Shown: piece by piece, positions 6,825 through 11,635 of the stretch
How positions within the stretch are numbered: the stretch's first letter is position 1
How the letters are laid out: every line of letters begins with the position of its first letter
Assembly (NCBI GenBank): GCA_017458865.1
Contig: JAFSZW010000422.1
Location: 1-11,635 of the forward strand
Length of the DNA: 11,635 bases
Source of the DNA: Clostridia bacterium
GTDB lineage: Bacteria > Bacillota > Clostridia > Christensenellales > Aristaeellaceae
Direction: 5' to 3'
The notes under the pieces: generated by a model
Databases searched by the model: none
What the model saw: only the letters and a program-made list of their open reading frames with translations
What the model was told of the DNA's origin: nothing
Made by a program: the position numbers and the translations under genes

Positions 6825-8451
6825 TGTTCTCCTCCTCCTGGGTCAGACGCATGCGGATATTGGTGCATCGGATGATCTTGGGTTCGCCGGTCTCATCCGG
6901 GATATTCTCGAAGAATACGGGTGCAGGGTCTGTGGCTTTATCAATGTCAATCTGGATAAACGATTTCCACTCGGGGTGTTCGTCCAGAACGGACAGGAGC
7001 ATGCGGCTGAGGGAAAATTCGGTCATTTCCGTATTGACGGATGTCGCACGTTCCTCGCGCAGTTTCCGGATATCAAGGCACGAAAAACGAACAAGCTCGA
7101 TGAAAAGCTCCTTAAAAATCGCAATGTTCGGCAGAAGCCTTGCTTGACGGACGGGATCCTCTGCCAGTCGGGCGAGGTTGGCCATGGACAGCGTTTTGTG
7201 GGTGTTCAGCAGTTCCAGGAGGCAGGTCAGTGCATCTTTGAGGCGGTTGAGCTTTTCCTGACGGCGCTGCTGCTGTTCCTCTGCCCAGCGGTCCGCATCA
7301 AAATCCACATCTTCAATGACACCGGCGTTCTCTTCATTCTGCAGAACCCGCTGCGATTCAAAGAGGATGTTTGGGTTCAGTGACTTGTTCATGGGCCGGT
7401 TGAAGAGCGGATTCAGGAAAATACTCAGACGAGAGAGTGTACTGGGATCCGCCAGGACTTTGTCAAAGAATTCGGAGCGGAAGGGGAAGCGCTTGATGAC
7501 GGACATTTGCCGGATCTTCGCCAGTTCAACGCGATAGACATCCTTGAGGTCCAGATGGATATCAAGGATGCGGTGGTGTTCGTCCAGCGTACGGTTCAGA
7601 TAGCGCTCAATTTCCTTCAGGTTGTACAGATTCTCCTGTTCTTCCTTTGACAGAGCATTGATGTCATAATGGTTCTCCTCAAGCTCCATGCGGCGTGTCC
7701 GGACGTTTTTGCGGTATCCTTCAAATTTCTCCTCAGTTGTCCGGATGGTTGCCATGTTCTCATCCATCAGTGCTCTGAATTCGTCCACGTTATAGGCGAG
7801 CGCATTCTGACGGATCCGGTACATGGCGTCCGCGTTTTTCTGGAGCTGTACGTGCATGAGACCAAAGATGTTCTTGATGTCCGTAAGCGCCTGATCATAG
7901 TTCTGCCGTTCCAGGTGCATGCGGAAAATGAGCTCCTGGACAGATATTTTGAGGTTGCTCTCGATTTCGAGTGTGCCCAGCACCAGATTGTAGCCATCAT
8001 CCGTCAGAGAGTAAGCAGTCCGCGGTGTATCCGGCTCCGGATAGACGATCCGGTTTGTCACATAGCTGATCGTAATGTCCCGATACTGGCTGGTTTCAAA
8101 ATCGAAGCCCTTGAAGGTCATAAGCATGCCTTCATTTGAGAGTACCGTATTGACGATGAAGCTGCCGAGCGTGAAGCAGGCATCGCGCGTCATGGGCTTT
8201 TTGAAGAAATGGGCGTTCAGATCGTCTATGAAGATGGCAATCTCATCCATGGTGCAGTCAATCTCGCGGAGAGACATCTCCATGATGTAAAGCAGAACAG
8301 CAAAATCCACGTTCAGCTGTTCATCTTCCTCGTTGAATTCGAATTCCTTCCACACGCCCTTGAGGCGACTGTTGCGGAGCAGGAGTGCGTACATGCCGAC
8401 GTTTTTCATCCGTTTCGGGAACGCATTCAAAAAATCAAATTGCATGGTCAT
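6808..8451 (-). CDS. jetA: Wadjet protein JetA (MukF/kleisin-like)
   Basis: JetA is the kleisin-like subunit that bridges the two ATPase heads of JetC and carries JetB. The 547-residue product starts MTMQFDFLNAFPKRMKNVGMY, an opening I associate with the 'Wadjet protein JetA' family. It has a helical N-terminal region (about 1-190, with a winged-helix-like TAYSLTDDGYNLVLG near 145-160), a long charged helical/coiled-coil middle (about 190-310, around TIRTTEEKFEGYRKNVRTR and LSKEEQENLYNLKEIERYL), a linker, and a helical C-terminal part ending QEEENNVVHV. No enzymatic motif is seen, as expected. The ATG at 8451 is used; a second in-frame ATG two codons later (8445) is equally possible because both have only a weak AGAAAG-type site. 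It overlaps jetB by 17 bp. A 121-bp gap with a hairpin precedes it, so its expression may be partly independent of jetD. Confidence 0.88.
   Translation of the reverse strand: MTMQFDFLNAFPKRMKNVGMYALLLRNSRLKGVWKEFEFNEEDEQLNVDFAVLLYIMEMSLREIDCTMDEIAIFIDDLNAHFFKKPMTRDACFTLGSFIVNTVLSNEGMLMTFKGFDFETSQYRDITISYVTNRIVYPEPDTPRTAYSLTDDGYNLVLGTLEIESNLKISVQELIFRMHLERQNYDQALTDIKNIFGLMHVQLQKNADAMYRIRQNALAYNVDEFRALMDENMATIRTTEEKFEGYRKNVRTRRMELEENHYDINALSKEEQENLYNLKEIERYLNRTLDEHHRILDIHLDLKDVYRVELAKIRQMSVIKRFPFRSEFFDKVLADPSTLSRLSIFLNPLFNRPMNKSLNPNILFESQRVLQNEENAGVIEDVDFDADRWAEEQQQRRQEKLNRLKDALTCLLELLNTHKTLSMANLARLAEDPVRQARLLPNIAIFKELFIELVRFSCLDIRKLREERATSVNTEMTEFSLSRMLLSVLDEHPEWKSFIQIDIDKATDPAPVFFENIPDETGEPKIIRCTNIRMRLTQEEENNVVHV
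6829..6839 (-). promoter_or_regulatory. Strong ribosome binding site of jetB inside the end of jetA
   Basis: The minus strand reads AGGAGGAGGAG, three overlapping Shine-Dalgarno cores, ending 4 nt before the jetB ATG at 6822-6824. The same bases encode the Glu-rich QEEEN tail of JetA. This is the strongest site of the operon, so JetB is likely made efficiently relative to the other subunits. Confidence 0.75.
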
Positions 8452-8463
8452 CTTTCTGTTTAC

Positions 8464-8484
8464 GACACCGGTTCACCCGGTGTC
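8464..8484 (-). promoter_or_regulatory. Hairpin in the jetD-jetA gap
   Basis: GACACCGG (8464-8471) pairs perfectly with CCGGTGTC (8477-8484) across a 5-nt loop. It sits 13 bp upstream of the jetA ATG. The minus-strand bases that follow (GTAAACAG) are not U-rich, so it is not a standard terminator. A leader hairpin affecting jetA translation, an mRNA processing or stability element, or a protein-binding site are all possible. The rest of the gap (8485-8572) shows no convincing promoter; a TATACA near 8520-8525 lacks a matching -35 box. Confidence 0.45.
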
Positions 8485-8572
8485 AGTCGTTGATCTGGTG
8501 CAGCCGTATTCCTGTAGCCTGTATAGCAGCTCCGTGTTCTGGCCAGACGAAGCCGGTGAATGCGACGCCCGG

Positions 8573-9556
8573 TCAGAAGTCGGAGCGGTTGAGAATCTCC
8601 TGAGGGATATACCGTCCCTGCTCAAGAATCGTAAGGATGGCAGTTCGGTCCGCGGCTTCAAAAAAGCTGAGGAAGTGCTGCCCGATATGCCGGTTCTGTC
8701 CTTCCCGGGTTTCCGGCAGATGATGGACGCCGGCTGCTTTTTGCAGCATGGCCAGATAGGCAGGCACAAATGGCACAATGGGGAGTGAGGCTACCGGAAA
8801 ATCACGTGCGAGTGTTTCGTAGATGAGAATACCCTCGTAATCCAGATCGCCGAAATAGCAGAGGTGGTTGGCGGTATCCATCATGTACGGCTCGGCACTG
8901 CGTGCATAGTCAGCCAGACTGCTGTTGACGCGCTTGCCTGCACCATAAATCAGGGTGCCGAAAGTTTCGCCGAGAATGGTTGTCTGTCCGTCCAGCAGAT
9001 GTGCGCGCATGCTGTAGAACGGGTCTTTGTTTTCAAGGATCAGGATGTTCTGCGGGACCTGCCTTGAATGAGTGAAATAAGCAAATGGTTCGGCAGTTGG
9101 GTAGCAGTTGAGGCTTTCGGGATCGATGCCGCAGTGGCGCAGGAGTGTCTTCCCAGTGCCCTGACTGAGGAATTTCTCCCGGCCCCAGATTTCAAAGGAG
9201 CGCTCATTCCATGAGACGGGAACCAGCAGCCTGTCGCTGTGCTCCGTCAGGAATCGGCTTAGCAGCATCACATCCGGCTCCTCATCTGCATACACATCCA
9301 GATGGGCGAGATAGTAATCCGTGCTGATTCTGGCATTTGTCCTGTACAGCAGCGTTTCCCGCTGAGCCGAATAGTCCTTCTTTTCCGAAACGATCCAGTA
9401 CCGGGTGTACAGCGCGGGTTTCTTTCCATTCTTTGGCGAGCGCACTACCGGCCGGATATGATCTGCCTCGATCTCAGAGAGGATATACCGGACCTGTTCG
9501 CTGTACGGTTCAAGCGGATGCGCCGTGAGCAGCTGATCCAGTGAAATCTGTTTCAT
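8573..9556 (-). CDS. jetD: Wadjet nuclease JetD (Toprim domain, DUF2220-like)
   Basis: JetD is the DNA-cleaving subunit of Wadjet, related to topoisomerase VI A-type/Spo11 proteins; it is thought to act as a dimer that cuts circular DNA trapped by the JetABC motor. The 327-residue product has an N-terminal DNA-binding-like part (about 1-160, including TRYWIVSEKKDY) and a C-terminal Toprim domain. Toprim motif I is NILILENKD, with Glu at 175; motif II is FGDLDYEG (235-242), with Asp 237 and 239 and Glu 241. The stretch GTLIYGAGKR (200-209) between them is also typical. All metal-binding acids are present, so it should be active. I place the start at the ATG at 9556 (MKQISLDQLL), with GAGG 5 nt upstream; the frame runs open further upstream, but that part is Cys/Lys-rich and unlike a protein N-terminus. 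It comes first in the cluster, unlike the usual jetABCD order. Confidence 0.9.
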   Translation of the reverse strand: MKQISLDQLLTAHPLEPYSEQVRYILSEIEADHIRPVVRSPKNGKKPALYTRYWIVSEKKDYSAQRETLLYRTNARISTDYYLAHLDVYADEEPDVMLLSRFLTEHSDRLLVPVSWNERSFEIWGREKFLSQGTGKTLLRHCGIDPESLNCYPTAEPFAYFTHSRQVPQNILILENKDPFYSMRAHLLDGQTTILGETFGTLIYGAGKRVNSSLADYARSAEPYMMDTANHLCYFGDLDYEGILIYETLARDFPVASLPIVPFVPAYLAMLQKAAGVHHLPETREGQNRHIGQHFLSFFEAADRTAILTILEQGRYIPQEILNRSDF

Positions 9557-9572
9557 GTCTACCTCGAAAATG

Positions 9573-9589
9573 CACTGCCTCCGGCAGTG
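9573..9589 (-). promoter_or_regulatory. Leader hairpin upstream of jetD, possibly a weak terminator of the transporter operon
   Basis: CACTGCC (9573-9579) pairs with GGCAGTG (9583-9589) across a 3-nt loop. Read on the minus strand, the loop and flank spell GGAGG and the stem is followed by CATTTTCG, only a modest U-run, then the jetD start 16 nt later. On the + strand a T7 run (9598-9604) follows, but 8 nt away from the stem. It may attenuate read-through from the upstream ABC transporter genes or act as a 5' leader structure. The whole gap 9557-9660 shows no clear -35/-10 promoter. Confidence 0.35.
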
Positions 9590-9660
9590 AAATGACGTTT
9601 TTTTCCTGATGGCACAGTCTATGCATGAAAAGGACGATTGCTGCTTTGCAGAGCGCAGCT

Positions 9661-10446
9661 TCAAATTACAGCGGAATGAGGTTGCTCAGGTGTATTCCAC
9701 TGCCGCAGCAGGGTCTGCATCCATGCGGATACGTCCATGCCGTATACCGGGTTCAGATGGAAATCGGTAAATACAGAGGGGAGAGTGCCACAGGCGGCGC
9801 ACCTGCCCTCATGAAGGAGGAGCGCATGCGAGCCGTACTGCCTGGCAAGACTGAGGTCATGTACAACGGAGAGGACAGCACGGCCTGGCATTTTGAGCCA
9901 GTCGGCAATGAGGTCAAAGATGAGCTGCTGATATTTGAGATCCAGGTGGTTTGCAGGCTCATCCAGAATAAGAATGGCGGGATCCTGTGCAAACACCTGT
10001 GCCAGGAAGACGCGCTGCAATTCGCCGCCGGAGAGTGTAAGGATACTGGCATGGCGGTGCTCTGATAGACCGGTCATGGAGAGTGCATGATCGATGCTGA
10101 GCAAGTGGGGCGGCCTGATGGGGTCCAGAAACGAGGCGCGGTGCGCATATCGCCCGAGGGCGACAACTTCCTCAACGGTATATCCGTACAGTGCGCTGTT
10201 GTGCTGGGCCAGAATCCCGATCTGGCGCGCCCGCTCTGCCGGTTTTATCCGGCGAAGGTCCCGGCCGCCAAGCGTGATCTGACCGCTGTAGGGGATGGAC
10301 TGCGCGACGGCCCGGACAAAAGTGCTTTTTCCGGCACCGTTTGGACCGATGAGCATGAGCCACTGTCCAGCCTCAAGAGACAGGGACAGGTCTGTGAGAA
10401 TCCGGTGTCCGCCAAGCGTAACGCTTACGTGGGATGCCTCTAACAA
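9661..10446 (-). CDS. ABC transporter ATPase of an iron-siderophore/cobalamin-type importer (FepC/BtuD-like)
   Basis: This cytoplasmic ATPase powers the permease encoded just upstream. The 261-residue product has every ABC motif: Walker A GPNGAGKST (34-42), Q-loop ILAQHNSA (78-85), signature LSGGELQRV (138-146), Walker B ILILDEPANHLD (158-169) and the H-loop His (196, in VVHDLSLA). Length, the pairing with a FecCD permease and the DLR-R-IKP-ERAR segment place it in the FecE/FepC/BtuD group; whether the cargo is a ferric siderophore, haem or cobalamin cannot be told. The start is a TTG at 10444-10446, because GGAGG lies 8 nt upstream, the product then begins MLEASHVSVTLGG as homologues do, and the first in-frame ATG falls inside the nucleotide-binding core just before Walker A. 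The start overlaps the last codons of the permease by 7 bp. The same frame is open far upstream through the permease, but that part is a shadow. Confidence 0.92.
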   Translation of the reverse strand: MLEASHVSVTLGGHRILTDLSLSLEAGQWLMLIGPNGAGKSTFVRAVAQSIPYSGQITLGGRDLRRIKPAERARQIGILAQHNSALYGYTVEEVVALGRYAHRASFLDPIRPPHLLSIDHALSMTGLSEHRHASILTLSGGELQRVFLAQVFAQDPAILILDEPANHLDLKYQQLIFDLIADWLKMPGRAVLSVVHDLSLARQYGSHALLLHEGRCAACGTLPSVFTDFHLNPVYGMDVSAWMQTLLRQWNTPEQPHSAVI

Positions 10447-11495
10447 TGGTTTTTCCTCCGTGTCCGGTAGAATATGATGACGAATGAGACGGCACCGACC
10501 AGCGAGGTAATGACACCGATGGAAAGCTCGACGGGTCTCAGAATGGTGCGGGCGATGAGGTCGGCAAAGAGGAGAAAGATGGCGCCGAAGTACATGGACA
10601 CAGGCAGAAGACGCCGGTGGTTTGGTCCGATGAGCATCCTGGCCATATGCGGTGTAACCAGGCCGACAAAGGCAATTGTGCCGCCGATGGATACGCAGAT
10701 GCCGATGAGAACAGATACGGTGATCAGGAGAACCAGCTTGGTCCTGCGGACATTGACGCCAATATGCGCGGCATTCTCCTCGCCAATGGCAAAAGCGTTC
10801 AGTTCCTCGGCATGGGAGAGGATAATCGTGCCGCATACCAGCAGCGCAGCACTGAGGATCATGGCGAAGGTATAGTTGCTGCCAGACAGGGAGCCCAGTG
10901 TCCAGAAGGTGATGGATTTTATCTTCTCGCCGGAGAATGAGATAACCAGACTCATCAGGCTGGAAGCGAACATGGAAAAGATGACGCCGATCAGGATGAT
11001 GGAATGCGTCGCCAGTGATCTGTCCAGCGCATAGGCCAGCGTCAGGATCAGGACAAGCGATCCAAAGGCGAACAGCATGGCCAGTACCATGGTGCCGCCA
11101 TACGGTATGCCTGGGATGCTGATGCCAAATGCCAGTGCGGTGACTGCCCCGAGGGAAGCGCCGGCGGTTACGCCCAGCGTAGAGCCGTCTGCAAGCGGGT
11201 TGCGAAGCAGTCCCTGCATGGCAGTACCGCACAGAGACAGAGCGGCGCCACTGAGCGCTACGCACAGGACACGCGGAATGCGGACCGCGAGCAAAATGGT
11301 CTTTGAAACACCCTCTGGTACTGTTCCGCCGAAAAGCGCGCTGCGGATGACCCAGAGGATATCCGAGAGGGGAATGGAGACGCTGCCAAGACAAATGCAG
11401 ATGACCATGACAACCAATAGAGAGGCGGTCAGGAACAGCAAGTCAGGGTCAGGAAAACGATGATGCTTTTTCATAGAGTGTTGAGCTGATGACAT
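10440..11495 (-). CDS. FecCD-family ABC transporter permease (iron-siderophore/cobalamin import)
   Basis: This integral membrane protein forms, as a dimer, the channel for an iron chelate or corrinoid passed on by a binding protein. From the ATG at 11495 it has 351 residues. After a short polar N-terminus comes a first membrane helix (LLFLTASLLVVMVICICLG, about 19-37), and about ten hydrophobic segments follow. The FecCD hallmarks are present: SGAALSLCGTAMQGLLRNPL with ADG (about 82-104) and FVGLVTPHMARMLIGPNHRR (about 276-295), the latter next to the ATPase-coupling region. The start is uncertain: ATGs at 11495 and 11474 (344 residues) give normal lengths, but neither has a clear ribosome site. 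The frame also continues without a stop to the right window edge, with other candidates at 11543 and a TTG at 11597. The 3' end overlaps the ATPase gene by 7 bp. A binding-protein gene is expected upstream, beyond the window. Confidence 0.9.
   Translation of the reverse strand: MSSAQHSMKKHHRFPDPDLLFLTASLLVVMVICICLGSVSIPLSDILWVIRSALFGGTVPEGVSKTILLAVRIPRVLCVALSGAALSLCGTAMQGLLRNPLADGSTLGVTAGASLGAVTALAFGISIPGIPYGGTMVLAMLFAFGSLVLILTLAYALDRSLATHSIILIGVIFSMFASSLMSLVISFSGEKIKSITFWTLGSLSGSNYTFAMILSAALLVCGTIILSHAEELNAFAIGEENAAHIGVNVRRTKLVLLITVSVLIGICVSIGGTIAFVGLVTPHMARMLIGPNHRRLLPVSMYFGAIFLLFADLIARTILRPVELSIGVITSLVGAVSFVIIFYRTRRKNHC
10455..10459 (-). promoter_or_regulatory. Ribosome binding site deciding the TTG start of the ATPase
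   Basis: GGAGG on the minus strand lies 8 nt before TTG (10446-10444), inside the last codons of the permease. With no usable ATG nearby, this site fixes the non-ATG start and couples ATPase translation to the permease. Confidence 0.7.
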
Positions 11496-11635
11496 GGGAA
11501 CTGTTTCTTCAATACAGAGAGCTAATACAGAGCGCTGGTTCATCCAGACAGACACATATTTTATGACTGGAACAACAAAACTCCGGGTTGGGTTCAAAGT
11601 GGTGTATTCTTTTTCCCAAGCATCTGGATGAAGAC

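Noticed and set aside
8473..8778. A 101-codon minus-strand frame covering the jetD end and the jetD-jetA gap as an extra small gene or a frameshifted JetD tail
   Set aside because: Most of it overlaps jetD out of frame, JetD already ends with a natural-looking IPQEIL tail, and no ribosome site or motif supports it.
9640..9659. GCTGC/GCAGC hairpin just after the ATPase stop as a terminator
   Set aside because: Only five base pairs with a 10-nt loop, and the following T-run on the minus strand is 8 nt away and interrupted; too weak to call.
9557..9664. N-terminal extension of JetD upstream of the ATG at 9556
   Set aside because: The extra residues are unlike JetD, run through a hairpin and into the end of the ATPase gene, and have no better ribosome site.
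10447..11394. Upstream extension of the ATPase frame, giving a 577-residue product
   Set aside because: The upstream part is His/Arg/Cys-rich out-of-frame translation of the permease gene. The GGAGG plus TTG at 10446 gives the normal 261-residue ATPase.

Overview
The window is about 11.6 kb of roughly 50-55 % GC bacterial DNA with compact, overlapping genes and strong AGGAGG-type ribosome sites. The style of the MetK, the radical SAM tail, the Wadjet proteins and the FecCD transporter points to an anaerobic member of the Bacillota (Clostridia or Erysipelotrichia-like). This is an inference from protein flavour; there is no rRNA or other definitive marker.

Layout. On the + strand, the left edge holds the last 68 codons of a gene whose tail resembles a family of Bacillota radical SAM proteins. 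It is followed 23 bp later by a complete metK (S-adenosylmethionine synthetase, 231-1385). A 329-bp gap (1386-1714) separates metK from a convergent minus-strand block. The gap holds small hairpins and a 12-bp-stem hairpin suited to act as a terminator, mainly for the minus strand.

The centre (9556 down to 1715, minus strand) is a complete four-gene Wadjet (Jet) anti-plasmid/SMC defence system: a Toprim nuclease (JetD), a MukF/kleisin-like subunit (JetA), a MukE-like subunit (JetB, DUF6063-like) and a 1467-residue MukB-like SMC ATPase (JetC). jetA, jetB and jetC overlap by 17 and 8 bp, so they are almost certainly translated as a coupled unit. jetD lies first, separated from jetA by a 121-bp gap that contains an 8-bp-stem hairpin. 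From recalled family features (DUF6063-type JetB, Walker B reading MDNPF) the set looks most like Wadjet type III. In the usual picture JetA, JetB and JetC form a loop-extruding motor that recognises small circular DNA and JetD cuts it.

The right end (minus strand) is an iron-siderophore/cobalamin-type ABC importer: a FecCD permease whose 3' end overlaps the TTG start of its ATPase. The permease reading frame stays open to the right edge, and its first codons faintly resemble the C-terminus of a substrate-binding protein.

No CRISPR array, tRNA, rRNA, transposase or integrase was seen. The main points of interest are the jetD-first gene order with the structured gap after it, the Asn in place of the catalytic Glu in the JetC Walker B motif, the unexplained 1386-1640 stretch, and the open frame at the 5' end of the permease.
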